Shown: one piece after another, positions 1 to 8,619 of the stretch
How positions within the stretch are numbered: the stretch's first letter is position 1
How the letters are laid out: each line of letters starts with the position of its first letter
Origin: an uncultured Paracoccaceae bacterium
GTDB lineage: Bacteria; Pseudomonadota; Alphaproteobacteria; Rhodobacterales; Rhodobacteraceae
Assembly (NCBI GenBank): GCA_937995865.1
Contig: CALKJA010000212.1
Span: forward strand, 1 to 39,340
Length of the DNA: 39,340 nucleotides
Reading direction: 5' to 3'
Made by a program: the position numbers and the translations under genes
Notes under the pieces: model-generated
Told to the model about the DNA's origin: nothing
Databases searched by the model: none
Seen by the model: only the letters and a program-made list of their open reading frames with translations

Positions 1-90
1 GAAGTTAGTAGATCACCCGTTGAATAAACAGCGTTTCTTTGCGATTTCTTGTCTATAAGAGAGTAAAGATCTTAACACGAGGCGAAGCAG

Positions 91-909
91 ATGGGTTTTC
101 CCGGCACTTGGATGACTGAAAGTGAGAGCGTGGTGTACCGCGTGGTGCCGAAATGCGCCTGCTCGACGATCGGTCAGATCATGTACTACTCTGACCACGG
201 AGAGTTTTTCGACGGCGACATCCACGATGCTCAGGGTGGGATGCACAAATGGGCTTTGGAGCATAGCCAAGGGCCGATCTCCAACAACGTTGGATCGCAC
301 AAGAGCTACGCCTTCACCTGTGTGCGCAACCCCTACACGAGGATCCTTTCCTCCTTCTTTGACAAAATTTGCGGCATTCAACGCAACGGCAAGCGGTATC
401 GTGGCAACCTTGTACCATTGCTGATCCAAAAATACGGCATCCAAGTTGGATCGCCCGAAAACAATTTTGAATTCGATCAGATCGATAGCTTCCGTCGATT
501 CCTTCTTTTCGCGCGTGACACGATTCGGTGGCGCCGCCCGATGGAGCCTGACATCCACTGGTCCGCCATGTCTGGCCATGTCAGCACATTCATCGTGAAT
601 GGCGGCCGCTATGATAAGATCGTCTGGACGGAGAGCTTCAACGACGGGATGCAAGACGTGCTCAACGCGATCGATACGCGTCAGGCTGTAGATATCAACG
701 CCATCCCCCGCTTTAACGAATCAGAAGGCCATGGGCCCAAGCGTGCGCACCCTGTTGAAGACTATTTTGACGATCTCTCGATGCATCTGATCTACGAGAT
801 CTACAAAGCGGATTTCCGTCTTTTCAAATATGACTTCGAGAATCCAGGCAACAAGATGCCAACTGGCGAGATCGATTTAGATGAGGTTCACGCGAAACTT
901 GGCGAATGA
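91..909 (+). CDS. sulfotransferase family 2 domain protein
   Basis: 272 aa. Probable PAPS-dependent sulfotransferase acting on a carbohydrate or other surface metabolite; the acceptor cannot be read from sequence. The N-terminus carries VVPKCACSTI (about residues 18-27), the form the 5'-phosphosulfate loop takes in the Sulfotransfer_2 family, and CVRNPYTRILSSFF (about 77-90) matches the 3'-phosphate motif with its Arg and Ser. No signal peptide or membrane segment, so cytoplasmic. The ATG at 91 has GAGG eight bases upstream; a second ATG at 112 is possible. The stop overlaps the next gene by ATGA, so the two are likely translated together. The family call is firm, the substrate is unknown. 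Confidence 0.8.
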   Translation: MGFPGTWMTESESVVYRVVPKCACSTIGQIMYYSDHGEFFDGDIHDAQGGMHKWALEHSQGPISNNVGSHKSYAFTCVRNPYTRILSSFFDKICGIQRNGKRYRGNLVPLLIQKYGIQVGSPENNFEFDQIDSFRRFLLFARDTIRWRRPMEPDIHWSAMSGHVSTFIVNGGRYDKIVWTESFNDGMQDVLNAIDTRQAVDINAIPRFNESEGHGPKRAHPVEDYFDDLSMHLIYEIYKADFRLFKYDFENPGNKMPTGEIDLDEVHAKLGE

Positions 910-1634
910 TCGTCCTTGTGTTGGGCTCTGGGCCCAGCGCACTTGCCGCACGCGGTTGGCCACGGGCCCCATTTGATCGCATCGTTGCCATCAACAACGC
1001 TTGGCAAATCCGAAGTGATTGGGATGACCTTGTTTATCCCTATGACTTTCCACCCGAGAAGATGCCGTCGTCTGAAGCAACCGGCGCGCTGATTGATCAA
1101 ACTCAGTTTGTGCCGGCCCAAAACGCATTTGGCGGTTTTGTCTATGGGGGTGCGACTATGGCCTTCACGGCAACCTACTGGGCGCTCCACGCGCTTAGAC
1201 CAAGCTGTATTGCTTATCTTGGCTGCGACATGGTCTACTCGTCGATCGGCGCAACCCACTTCTACGGCACTGGAACTGCAGATCCTCTACGCAAAGACAT
1301 CTCACTCAGATCTCTTGAGGCGAAATCAGCCCGCGCACGGATCTATGCAGCCCGGCAGGGCTGCGCGCTCATAAACCTCTCAAGAGATCCAAGCAGACTG
1401 CTCTTTCCTCGCGCCATGCCAGACACTTTGCCCAAAGATCCAGCCGCATTTGATGCAACCTTGGCGCAAGAGGCCGATCTGCGCGAAGCTGAACTCGACT
1501 ACAGAACGCCAAGCGGCTTTCACGACCATATCACCGCAGATCTCGCTGCAATCGATGCGCTTGATGCATTATGGATTCGGGCGGGCGGGTGCGATCCCGC
1601 AACGCGGGGAGCGTCCGACCCGCCCAGAACCTAG
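906..1634 (+). CDS. hypothetical protein coupled to the sulfotransferase
   Basis: 242 aa, family not confidently recognised. It opens with a beta strand and glycine turn (VLVLGSGPSALAARGWP) like a nucleotide-binding fold, then VAINNAW and YLGCDMVYS. These resemble the short DUF115/MptE-like proteins encoded in surface-polysaccharide and glycosylation loci, but the similarity is only suggestive. No signal peptide or transmembrane helix is visible. The start overlaps the sulfotransferase stop by ATGA, so both are probably one transcription unit and may act on the same surface polymer (inference). Its stop overlaps the stop of the convergent adenosine kinase gene. Confidence 0.7.
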   Translation: MIVLVLGSGPSALAARGWPRAPFDRIVAINNAWQIRSDWDDLVYPYDFPPEKMPSSEATGALIDQTQFVPAQNAFGGFVYGGATMAFTATYWALHALRPSCIAYLGCDMVYSSIGATHFYGTGTADPLRKDISLRSLEAKSARARIYAARQGCALINLSRDPSRLLFPRAMPDTLPKDPAAFDATLAQEADLREAELDYRTPSGFHDHITADLAAIDALDALWIRAGGCDPATRGASDPPRT

Positions 1635-2620
1635 AGCCCGTTTTGTGCAAAAATTGCCTTAAGGTCTGCCTCAGGGCGCGGACCCATGTGCGAAATAACC
1701 TCAGCAGCCGCAGCGCAGCCCATGCGCCCACATGCGTCCAACGGCGCGCCAGTGACCAGCCCGTACAAGAACCCGGCCGCAAACTGGTCACCCGCGCCTG
1801 TCGTGTCTATCGGCACAATCTCAGCCACAGGTACGTCCACCCGCTCAGATCCGCGCCGAATGGCAACCCCATCACCAGAGCGGGTGCACACAACCAGCCC
1901 GCAATCCTGCGCTGCCGCCTTCAGAGCCGCTTCTACATCGGTGACCTGATACAAAGACAAAAGCTCCGCTTCATTGCCGATCACATAGTCCAAAGACCCT
2001 GAGACAAGCTTGCGGAAATCATCGCGGTGGCGGTCCACACAAAATGGATCACTTAGCGAGATACCCGGTTTCCCGCCCGCCTTTGAACAGCGCGCCGCCG
2101 CTTCGTAAAACGCGGCCTTGCCTGGGTCTTTGTCGAAAAGATACCCTTCAAAGAACAGGTAGGCGCAGTCTTCCATCACCCCATCAGGTAAATGCTCAGG
2201 CCCAACTTCCGCCGATACGCCCAGATATGTGTTCATGGACCGCTCTCCATCTGGCGAGACGAAAATCATCGAACGCGACGTGGGCAGCTCTGCGCCAGAA
2301 ACGGGACCGTTCGGAAAATCTGTGCCCTGCTCGGCCATCGCGGCGGCATAGGTTCGGCCCAGAGAGTCATCTGCCACGCGGCCCACAAAAGCAGTCTTCA
2401 AGCCTAGCATCCCAAGACCCGCAACGGTGTTGGCCACAGACCCGCCCGGTGTTTCTGTCCGCTCGTTCATCGCCGCATATAGGACCTCGGCGCGCTCGCG
2501 CTCGATCAACTGCATGATGCCTTTTTCGATGCCCATATGGTCCAGAAAGCTCTCTGAAGCCTGCGCGATCACGTCCGAGACAGCGTTGCCCATTCCAGCC
2601 ACATCATACCGTTTTGACAT
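1631..2620 (-). CDS. adenosine kinase-like PfkB family sugar kinase
   Basis: 329 aa, PfkB/ribokinase fold. Members phosphorylate ribose-containing substrates with ATP; this one resembles the alphaproteobacterial adenosine kinase group. The C-terminal PfkB signature is clear: DTTGAGDQFAAGFLYG, with the catalytic Asp in GAGD and the anion-hole glycines. The N-terminal half has GNAVSDVIA and TPGGSVANT, the glycine-rich substrate-binding segment. I chose the ATG at 2620 (MSKRYDVAGMGN) over an upstream one at 2704, since the extra stretch is unlike the family and would sit inside nth. The start overlaps the 3' end of nth by 17 nt, implying cotranscription. The exact substrate is inferred. Confidence 0.85.
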   Translation of the reverse strand: MSKRYDVAGMGNAVSDVIAQASESFLDHMGIEKGIMQLIERERAEVLYAAMNERTETPGGSVANTVAGLGMLGLKTAFVGRVADDSLGRTYAAAMAEQGTDFPNGPVSGAELPTSRSMIFVSPDGERSMNTYLGVSAEVGPEHLPDGVMEDCAYLFFEGYLFDKDPGKAAFYEAAARCSKAGGKPGISLSDPFCVDRHRDDFRKLVSGSLDYVIGNEAELLSLYQVTDVEAALKAAAQDCGLVVCTRSGDGVAIRRGSERVDVPVAEIVPIDTTGAGDQFAAGFLYGLVTGAPLDACGRMGCAAAAEVISHMGPRPEADLKAIFAQNGL

Positions 2621-3260
2621 CCGTCTTCTCCTCATACTGACACAGGTCCCGGATGATACAGGCCCCGCATTTGGGTTTACGCGCCACACAAATGTACCGG
2701 CCATGCAGGATCATCCAGTGATGCGCATGGAGTTGAAAATCAGCGGGCACATGATCTTCGATTGCGCGCTCCACATGATCTACCGTTTTGCCGGGCGCAA
2801 TGCCGGAACGGTTACCCAGACGGAAAATATGCGTATCAACAGCCTGTGCGGGATGCCGCCACCACATATTCAGCACGACATTCGCCGTTTTGCGCCCAAC
2901 CCCCGGCAGGCTTTCCAATGCCGCCCGGCTGCACGGCACTTCACTGTCAAAATGCTCCACCAGCCGCTGCGAAAGCTTGATCACATTCTTGGCCTTGTTC
3001 CGAAACAGCCCGATGGTCTTGATATGCTCGATGACGCCGTCTTCACCAAGGGCAAGCATCTTCTCTGGCGTGTCTGCGATCTTAAACAGTTCTGCAGTTG
3101 CTTTGTTCACGCCCTTGTCCGTCGCTTGCGCAGACAGCGCGACTGCAACAACAAGTGTAAACGCGTTCACGTGATCAAGCTCGCCTTTTGGCTCCGGTTC
3201 GCTTGCCTGAAAGCGGGAAAAGATTTCGCGGATCGTGGGGTAATCAAGCTGCTTGGCCAT
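2604..3260 (-). CDS. nth: endonuclease III (base excision repair glycosylase/AP lyase)
   Basis: 218 aa, the usual family length. It removes oxidised pyrimidines from DNA and cleaves the abasic site. The helix-hairpin-helix (LPGVGRKTANVV, about 118-129) carries catalytic Lys124, and the catalytic Asp is D142 in AVDTHIFRL. A C-terminal 4Fe-4S loop has Cys191, 198, 201 and 207 in the canonical C-X6-C-X2-C-X5-C spacing. The ATG at 3260 is preceded by AAGGA. It is the first gene of a two-gene unit with the PfkB kinase. All key residues are intact. Confidence 0.96.
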   Translation of the reverse strand: MAKQLDYPTIREIFSRFQASEPEPKGELDHVNAFTLVVAVALSAQATDKGVNKATAELFKIADTPEKMLALGEDGVIEHIKTIGLFRNKAKNVIKLSQRLVEHFDSEVPCSRAALESLPGVGRKTANVVLNMWWRHPAQAVDTHIFRLGNRSGIAPGKTVDHVERAIEDHVPADFQLHAHHWMILHGRYICVARKPKCGACIIRDLCQYEEKTDVKTV

Positions 3261-3399
3261 GCGGCGTCTTATCCTTGTTAACCTTTGGCCAGCTGATTCT
3301 TTTGGCTTAGCCGATATGTATGGGTTTCATATCAGGTGTGTATGCTTTGTGGGTGGCTTGATTTTAGGCGTAACGCGCAGATCGCCAATTATGAACAGA

Positions 3400-3412
3400 G
3401 CGCACTTTGCGC
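3400..3412. promoter_or_regulatory. perfect short dyad upstream of the Ada-like gene
   Basis: GCGCA-CTT-TGCGC is an exact inverted repeat 61 nt before the Ada-like start codon. It sits between the divergent nth and ada-like genes and could be an operator or a small hairpin. Function is inferred from position only. Confidence 0.25.
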
Positions 3413-3472
3413 AATAATCGGATCGCTCCGACAGAACGGAACGCTTAGATTGGGACCACAAGGAGAGCTGCT

Positions 3473-4342
3473 ATGACCGCCGAAGTGCCCCCGGAAATAT
3501 CGCCAGAACTTTCGCTGGATCAAACCTATCACTACGCGCTTATCCGACGTGCTATCGAGACGATTGATCGCTCCGAAACGCCGCTCTCGCTTGAGACCCT
3601 CGCTGAGCAGAACGGGATGAGCCCGGCGCATTTTCAGCGGACATTTTCGGCATGGGCGGGCGTTTCACCCAAACGTTTTCAGCAGTATCTGACGCTTGGC
3701 CACGCAAAGACACTGCTGCGCGAGCGCTTCACAACGCTGGACGCCGCACATGCTGTTGGCCTGTCCGGCACATCGCGATTGCATGATCTCTTTATCCGTT
3801 GGGAGGCGATGAGCCCCGGCGACTTTGCCAAAGGCGGCGCAGGGCAGGTCATCTTATGGGGGTATTTTGACAGCCCGTTTGGCGATGCGCTGGTCATGGG
3901 TACAGACAAGGGGTTGTGCGGTCTGGCTTTCACTGCCGAATGCGGCCGCACAGCCGCGATGCAGGACCTGCGCGACCGCTGGCCTCTCGCCACATTCAAA
4001 GAGGAGCCCACGGCCTTACATGCAGATGTGGAAGCCGCTTTTGGCGGCGGTGAAGCGCGGCTTTTTCTTATCGGGGCACCGCTTCAGATCAAGGTATGGG
4101 AAGCGCTAATGCGCATTCCGTCCGGGCAGGTGACAACCTACTCTGAAATTGCCGCTCATGTCGGCGCCCCAAGGGCGGTGCGCGCTGTTGGGACGGCCGT
4201 GGGCCGCAATCCGATCTCGTGGATTGTGCCCTGCCACCGCGCCCTTCGGAAATCCGGTGGATTGGGGGGCTATCATTGGGGGCTTCCCGTCAAACGGGCC
4301 ATGCTTGCCTACGAAGCTGCACAAGCCGAGACAGCGGCATAG
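3473..4342 (+). CDS. Ada-like: AraC-type HTH fused to methylated-DNA-protein cysteine methyltransferase
   Basis: 289 aa. It probably repairs O6-alkylguanine by irreversible transfer of the alkyl group to its own Cys, and may regulate repair genes. Residues about 15-115 form an AraC-type double HTH (LAEQNGMSPAHFQRTF; later VGLSGTSRLHDLF). Residues about 120-285 form the methyltransferase with active-site PCHR (Cys254) and the downstream glycine turn GGLGGY. The N-terminal zinc/phosphotriester domain of E. coli Ada, with its four Cys, is absent, so phosphotriester-triggered activation as in E. coli cannot occur. AAGGAG lies eight bases before the ATG. Divergent from nth, giving a DNA-repair pair. 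Confidence 0.9.
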   Translation: MTAEVPPEISPELSLDQTYHYALIRRAIETIDRSETPLSLETLAEQNGMSPAHFQRTFSAWAGVSPKRFQQYLTLGHAKTLLRERFTTLDAAHAVGLSGTSRLHDLFIRWEAMSPGDFAKGGAGQVILWGYFDSPFGDALVMGTDKGLCGLAFTAECGRTAAMQDLRDRWPLATFKEEPTALHADVEAAFGGGEARLFLIGAPLQIKVWEALMRIPSGQVTTYSEIAAHVGAPRAVRAVGTAVGRNPISWIVPCHRALRKSGGLGGYHWGLPVKRAMLAYEAAQAETAA

Positions 4343-4394
4343 CACGCCTCAAAACGGTCGGCGAAACTATGCCGCTCCCCCATAGGTGAGCCAA

Positions 4395-4409
4395 TGATAT
4401 TGCATATCA
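4395..4409. promoter_or_regulatory. 15-nt perfect dyad upstream of OmpA lipoprotein gene
   Basis: TGATAT-TGC-ATATCA is an exact inverted repeat 83 nt before the lipoprotein start, inside an otherwise featureless spacer. A repressor or activator site is plausible; the cognate protein is unknown. Confidence 0.3.
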
Positions 4410-4492
4410 ACGGGCTCAGGCGCGATATGATGCCATACGCGGCAAAACTGTGCCGTGGTTCGAGCAAACCCATGTAAAAAAAGAGATAAAGC

Positions 4493-5146
4493 ATGATGAA
4501 AGTTCCAATGATCCTCAGCGCTGCGGCCCTTGTTGGCCTGTCGGCCTGTACGGACCCCGCAACCTTTGATCCCAATGCACCAGACCAGAACCGGACCAAG
4601 CAAGGTGCCCTCACCGGGGCCGTCATTGGCGCAATCGCCGGTGCCGCGCGCTCTGACAACGAAGCACGCGGCGCGATCCTTGGAGCAGCACTTGGCGCCG
4701 CAGCAGGCGGATTGATTGGGCAGGAACTTGACCGGCAAGAAAGCGAATTGCGCGCTCAGCTTGGCAGTGATGTGCGGATCGTCAATACCGGCAACGAGCT
4801 GATCGTGACCATGCCCCAGGATATCCTGTTTTCGGTCGACAGCGCCACATTGCGCGGCGACCTGATCAGCGATCTCGGTGCCCTTGCCGACAACCTTCAA
4901 CGCTATCCCAACACCACAGTTGAGGTCGTTGGCCATACCGACAACACCGGCGATGCCGGGTACAACCAGAACCTCTCCCAACGGCGCGCCGAAGCCGTCG
5001 CTGGAGTGCTGGTGACCAACGGCGTCGCGTCGTCGCGCGTCCGTGCGTATGGACAGGGTGAAACAGCTCCTGTTGCAGATAACCTGACCGATGCGGGCCG
5101 CGCGCAGAACCGCCGTGTTGAGATCGTCATTCGGCCTCAGAGTTAA
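4493..5146 (+). CDS. OmpA-family outer-membrane lipoprotein (YiaD-like)
   Basis: 217 aa. Likely anchors the outer membrane to peptidoglycan. The N-terminal signal peptide ends in a lipobox (LSAC, Cys about 19). A glycine-zipper segment follows (GAVIGAIAGAA, then GAILGAALGAAAGGLIG, about 43-77), which can pack in a membrane. Residues about 100-215 are an OmpA C-terminal domain with VEVVGHTDNTG and NLSQRRAEAV, the peptidoglycan-binding signature, ending in the NRRVEI motif. Start MM-K: the first ATG has AGAG eight bases upstream. It is a single gene followed by a strong hairpin/dyad that precedes the GntR regulator. Confidence 0.9.
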   Translation: MMKVPMILSAAALVGLSACTDPATFDPNAPDQNRTKQGALTGAVIGAIAGAARSDNEARGAILGAALGAAAGGLIGQELDRQESELRAQLGSDVRIVNTGNELIVTMPQDILFSVDSATLRGDLISDLGALADNLQRYPNTTVEVVGHTDNTGDAGYNQNLSQRRAEAVAGVLVTNGVASSRVRAYGQGETAPVADNLTDAGRAQNRRVEIVIRPQS

Positions 5147-5162
5147 GTCTTCCCATTGCCCC

Positions 5163-5201
5163 CCGCTGGCTCTGGTCATATCATTTGACCAATCCCAGCG
5201 G
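5163..5201 (+). promoter_or_regulatory. nested dyad/hairpin immediately upstream of the GntR gene
   Basis: The outer arms CCGCTGG (5163-5169) and CCAGCGG (5195-5201) pair exactly. Inside them GGTCA (5174-5178) and TGACC (5186-5190) also pair. The inner dyad reads TGGTCA...TGACCA, with half-sites like those of FadR-subfamily operators though more widely spaced. The right outer arm abuts the ribosome binding site GGAGG of the GntR gene. It could be an autoregulatory operator, an RNA structure masking the RBS, or a terminator for the lipoprotein gene (no T-tract). Confidence 0.45.
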
Positions 5202-5210
5202 AGGTGGCCA

Positions 5211-5978
5211 ATGCCGTTTCAGAAAATCCAATCAGAGAAGGTGGCCGATGCTGCCGTTCTTCAGATTGAGCTCTTGATCCTTCGGGGAATCTTGCGCCCG
5301 GGCGAGCGGCTGCCTTCTGAACGAGACCTATCCGAGCGTTTGGGCATGTCGCGGCCGTCACTGCGCGATGCCATTTCCATGCTCCAGAACAAGGGTTTGG
5401 TCGAAAGCCGCGCAAACGCGGGCATCTTTGTTGCGGATATCATGGGGTCCGGCTTCGCCCCTGCTCTTGTTGAGCTATTCGCACGCCATGATGAGGCTGT
5501 GTTTGACTACATCGCATTTCGCCGCGACCTTGAAGCATTGGCGGCAGAGAGGGCCGCACGGTTGGCTTCTGACACGGATTTGCGCGTCGTTTCCGAAGTC
5601 TTCGCCAAGATGGAGACCGCTCACAGTGCCAAGGACGCCAAGGCCGAAGCAGCTTTGGACGCCGAATTTCATCTTGCAATCGTAGAGGCATCACACAACG
5701 TTGTCATGTTGCATATGATGCGATCTATGTTTGATATGCTGCGCGAAGGTGTTTTTTACAATCGCCAGATCATGTTCAGCCAACGGACGGCGCGCGATCA
5801 TTTGTTAGCTCAACACCGCACAATTCTCACCGCACTTTTAGACCGTGATGCACACGCCGCGCGCGCGGCTGTGGAGGCGCATCTCACCTTTGTTGAGGGC
5901 TGTTTGCGCGATCACCAAACCTCAGAAAAGCATGAGAAGATCGCCCAGCAAAGGTTTGAACACGAAAAGGAGCGTTGA
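5211..5978 (+). CDS. FadR-subfamily GntR transcriptional regulator (FCD domain)
   Basis: 255 aa. An N-terminal winged helix (about 10-75) contains LPSERDLSERLGMSRPSLRD, the GntR recognition segment. An all-helical FCD ligand domain follows, with the metal-site pattern of this subfamily: the Asp/His of DAEFH, the His of LLAQH and the His of VEAHL. Such proteins (PdhR, LldR, GlcC and relatives) sense carboxylic acids; the ligand here is unknown. The ATG at 5211 follows GGAGG and begins exactly at the family's N-terminus. The neighbouring lipoprotein and atp genes give no functional hint. It converges on the atp operon. Confidence 0.9.
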   Translation: MPFQKIQSEKVADAAVLQIELLILRGILRPGERLPSERDLSERLGMSRPSLRDAISMLQNKGLVESRANAGIFVADIMGSGFAPALVELFARHDEAVFDYIAFRRDLEALAAERAARLASDTDLRVVSEVFAKMETAHSAKDAKAEAALDAEFHLAIVEASHNVVMLHMMRSMFDMLREGVFYNRQIMFSQRTARDHLLAQHRTILTALLDRDAHAARAAVEAHLTFVEGCLRDHQTSEKHEKIAQQRFEHEKER

Positions 5979-5981
5979 ATA

Positions 5982-6015
5982 GAAAAAGGGCCCCAGCCTT
6001 ACGGCCAGAGCCCCC
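5982..6015 (-). terminator. rho-independent terminator of the atp F0 operon
   Basis: Read on the minus strand: GGGCTCTGGCC-GTAA-GGC...GGGCCC followed directly by TTTTTC. The stem is GC-rich with a four-base loop and a T run, 20-50 nt after the atpF stop. The stem may also serve the convergent GntR gene but lacks a T-tract in that direction. Confidence 0.8.
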
Positions 6016-6036
6016 AATTCTTAGCTCACCAAAGCG

Positions 6037-6612
6037 TCAATGCAGTTTGGATTGCACCTGCGAAATCGCATCATCGATCAGCTTGTCACCGTTTTCGGCA
6101 GACATATCCTTAGACAACAACTCCGCCGCGGCACTTACCGCAACTGAGATCGCCTGATCCCGCACATCTTTGATCGCTGACGCCTCGGCAGAAGCGATCT
6201 GATCTTGAGCTGAGGCTAGACGGCGCTCGATAGATTTGGCGATATCGTCCTTGGCCTGAAGGGCTGCCGCTTCAGCGCTTGCCTTGGCGTTTGCAACGAT
6301 CTCATCGGCTTGCGCTTGAACATCTTTTTGCTTGCGCTCGTAGCTAGCCAAAAGGGCTTGCGCTTCTTCGCGAAGGGCACGGGCTTCTTCAAGATCAGCC
6401 TTGATGCCGTCCGCGCGCTCATCAAGCATCTTGGTTAGCATTTTGGGCACACCAAAATACACCAGAACACCGATGAAAACGATGAAACCCAAAGCAACGA
6501 TGAAGTCCGTATTCGCCAGCGAGTAAAACTCGGCGGAGAAAGGGTTCTTAGATGCAGCTGCCACTGGACCAGCCACAAGAAGCGCAGGGGAGAGGATCAG
6601 AAGCTTTTTCAT
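6037..6612 (-). CDS. atpF: F0F1 ATP synthase subunit b
   Basis: 191 aa. Forms, with b', the peripheral stalk connecting F0 to F1. After an N-terminal hydrophobic stretch like a signal peptide (MKKLLILSPALLVAGPVAAA), one transmembrane helix (about 37-55, FIVALGFIVFIGVLVYFGV) is followed by a long Ala/Glu/Lys-rich coiled coil to the C-terminus. The leading hydrophobic segment is seen in alphaproteobacterial b subunits. It lies four bases after the b' stop and is last in the I-B-E-b'-b operon. Confidence 0.95.
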   Translation of the reverse strand: MKKLLILSPALLVAGPVAAASKNPFSAEFYSLANTDFIVALGFIVFIGVLVYFGVPKMLTKMLDERADGIKADLEEARALREEAQALLASYERKQKDVQAQADEIVANAKASAEAAALQAKDDIAKSIERRLASAQDQIASAEASAIKDVRDQAISVAVSAAAELLSKDMSAENGDKLIDDAISQVQSKLH

Positions 6613-6616
6613 ATCT

Positions 6617-7147
6617 CTACCCCTTAACCCGAGCGTTGATCGCGGCTGTTACGGACTTGGCATCAGCAGACCCGCCCAACGCTGCGACGATTTCTTTCGC
6701 AGTGTCTTTGGCAACTGTCTTGACGCTTTCGACCGCACTATTGCGGATCTCAGCAATGGCCTTTTCGCTTTCCGCGGACCGCGCTGAGATCTCAGCGTCG
6801 GCTTTGGCAAGCTCTTTGTCCAGATCAGCTTGGATCTTAGCTTTGGTCTCGGCCGCGATGTTTTGAGCCGCCGAGCGCGCATCCGCGAGAGCCTTGTTAT
6901 AGGCCTCTTCGGCTGCAACGGCCTTGAGCTTCAAATCCTCAGCTGCGGCGAGGTCATTGGTAATCGTGCCTGCCCGCTCCGCAAGAACGGCCCCAATGCG
7001 CGGAAGCGCGATGCGGCTGAGCACGAAGTAAATCACCACAAGGGTGACTACCAACCAGAAGATCTGATTGGGGAAGGTCGAAAAGTCGAGTTGCGGCATG
7101 CCTGGCGCGCTGGCCGCGGCGTCCGCAGAATGGCTCTCTGTTGCCAT
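6617..7147 (-). CDS. atpF2: F0F1 ATP synthase subunit b'
   Basis: 176 aa. Second, divergent stalk subunit found in alphaproteobacteria and photosynthetic organisms. An N-terminal polar tail (about 1-20) precedes the hallmark [19 protein letters not shown] at the start of the single membrane helix, then a charged coiled coil with Ala-Glu-Lys repeats. It is expected to heterodimerise with the downstream b subunit. AGGAGGACGAC precedes the ATG. Confidence 0.95.
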   Translation of the reverse strand: MATESHSADAAASAPGMPQLDFSTFPNQIFWLVVTLVVIYFVLSRIALPRIGAVLAERAGTITNDLAAAEDLKLKAVAAEEAYNKALADARSAAQNIAAETKAKIQADLDKELAKADAEISARSAESEKAIAEIRNSAVESVKTVAKDTAKEIVAALGGSADAKSVTAAINARVKG

Positions 7148-7216
7148 GTCGTCCTCCTAGTCCTTGAGGGCATCCCGGCAGATGGCTCTGCCGGGATAGC
7201 TCGGGATACAGAAGGC

Positions 7217-7453
7217 TTAGACCGCGAACATCAGCAGCAAGGACACGAGGAACGCGAAGATCCCCAGCGCTTCTGCAAACGCGATGCCGATGAAGAGTGT
7301 TGCTGTCTGGCCGGCGGCTGCGGACGGATTGCGCAGAGCGCCCGCCAGGAAGTTGCCTGCCACGTGGCCCACACCGATTGCCGCTGCGCCCGAGCCGATA
7401 GCTGCGAGGCCTGCGCCGATGAATTGACCCATTTGTGCGATATCGCCTTCCAT
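7217..7453 (-). CDS. atpE: F0F1 ATP synthase subunit c (proton-carrying ring)
   Basis: 78 aa, two transmembrane helices joined by the polar loop ALRNPSA. Helix 1 has the glycine-alanine run [17 protein letters not shown] for ring packing. Helix 2 has the ion-binding Glu in [11 protein letters not shown], typical of proton-translocating alphaproteobacterial rings. I chose the ATG at 7453 (MEGDIAQ) because AGGAG lies eight bases before it; an ATG two codons earlier (7459) would be only three bases from the Shine-Dalgarno. Centre of the F0 operon. Confidence 0.95.
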   Translation of the reverse strand: MEGDIAQMGQFIGAGLAAIGSGAAAIGVGHVAGNFLAGALRNPSAAAGQTATLFIGIAFAEALGIFAFLVSLLLMFAV

Positions 7454-7541
7454 GTTCATATCTCCTTGAAGTTGGAAGTTCCGTTGGGTGCGCGTCGCAC
7501 ACCGTCCGTTGGTATGAGATGCGCGAGGCGCACCATTCTCG

Positions 7542-8291
7542 TTAGTGATGCGGGTGCAGTGCGTCTTTCAGATACACGCAAGTTAGGATCGTAAAGACAT
7601 AGGCCTGAATTGCAGAAACCAGCACTTCGAGCCCATAAATCGCTGTAACAGCGACAATAGAAAGTGGCGCCACGGCGGTGACCGCGGCGAACCCTGCGAA
7701 AACTTTGATCACGGCGTGACCGGCCATCATGTTACCAGCCAAGCGGATAGAGTGGCTGACCGGGCGTACGAAATAAGAAATCACTTCGATAACGGCCAGA
7801 ACAGGGCGCAGCACCAGCGGCGCCGATGACACCCAGAACAAGCTAAGGAAGCCCGCACCGTTTTTGACAAAACCAACAACCGTAACTGTGATGAATACAC
7901 CCATCGCAAGTACTGCGGTTACCGCGATGTGCGATGTTGTTGTGAAGCTCAGCGGGATCAAGCCAAGGAAGTTCGCAAAGAAAATGAAGAGGAACAGCGT
8001 CATGATGTAGGGGAAGAATTTCACCGCGTCCCGACCGGCAACGTCGACAACCATGTTGTACACAAAGCCGTAGAACACCTCGGCTATCGATTGTGCCCGT
8101 GAGGGGATGACTGCGCGTCCGCGCGTGCCAACCACCATCATCAGGATGATGGCAACGACGGCCATGAACATCCAGAAGGTCGCGTTGGTGATGGTGAACA
8201 TGCCAACCGAATCTCCACCGAACATCGGAGAGATTGTAAATTGATCCATCGGCTTGATTACAAGCCCGCCACCTTCGTGTCCGTCAGCCAT
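7542..8291 (-). CDS. atpB: F0F1 ATP synthase subunit a
   Basis: 249 aa, multi-spanning membrane protein that conducts protons to the c ring. The essential Arg lies in [14 protein letters not shown], the family signature. Other hydrophobic helices run from about residue 30 to the C-terminus. The start overlaps the end of atpI by eight bases, typical of translational coupling. The catalytic F1 genes are not in the window, as expected for the split atp loci of Rhodobacterales. Confidence 0.97.
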   Translation of the reverse strand: MADGHEGGGLVIKPMDQFTISPMFGGDSVGMFTITNATFWMFMAVVAIILMMVVGTRGRAVIPSRAQSIAEVFYGFVYNMVVDVAGRDAVKFFPYIMTLFLFIFFANFLGLIPLSFTTTSHIAVTAVLAMGVFITVTVVGFVKNGAGFLSLFWVSSAPLVLRPVLAVIEVISYFVRPVSHSIRLAGNMMAGHAVIKVFAGFAAVTAVAPLSIVAVTAIYGLEVLVSAIQAYVFTILTCVYLKDALHPHH

Positions 8292-8619
8292 CCGGCGTCT
8301 CCTTTTTGGCGACCTCTGCGTCGTGGGCCACCTGCTTCTCTTGAACCTCTTTGGCAGTGCGCATCATTACGTTGATACCCGCCGCGAGGCCGAACAGTAT
8401 AAATATGATCAAGAAGAAAGGCATCGTGCCAAAGAGCCGATCCAACCCCATCCCGATCAGGAAACCGATCCCAAGACCGGCCACCAATTCAATCACCATC
8501 CGCCATGCCACGTTGGCCATCGAATAATGTTCATCCGAACGGGGCTCTTCGGCTTCGGCCTGCTGCTTTGCCGCTTGAAGCCGCGCTTCTAGCGCTTCCA
8601 TGCGATCTTGATCAGACAC
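8284..8619 (-). CDS. atpI: AtpI-family F0 assembly protein
   Basis: 111 aa from a GTG start. Accessory membrane protein thought to assist c-ring assembly. An N-terminal coiled region ([19 protein letters not shown]) is followed by two transmembrane helices (about 47-66, [19 protein letters not shown]; about 72-90, [19 protein letters not shown]), the AtpI/Atp1Q pattern. The GTG at 8619 has a GGGGGG run upstream at RBS distance; an in-frame ATG at 8646 is an alternative. First gene of the F0 operon. Confidence 0.85.
   Translation of the reverse strand: MSDQDRMEALEARLQAAKQQAEAEEPRSDEHYSMANVAWRMVIELVAGLGIGFLIGMGLDRLFGTMPFFLIIFILFGLAAGINVMMRTAKEVQEKQVAHDAEVAKKETPDG

Noticed and set aside
13..654. 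213-aa open frame on the minus strand
   Set aside because: It lies antisense to the sulfotransferase, whose motifs are clear; the translation has no recognisable features.
2427..3281. 284-aa open frame on the plus strand
   Set aside because: Complement shadow of nth and the PfkB kinase, whose catalytic motifs are intact.
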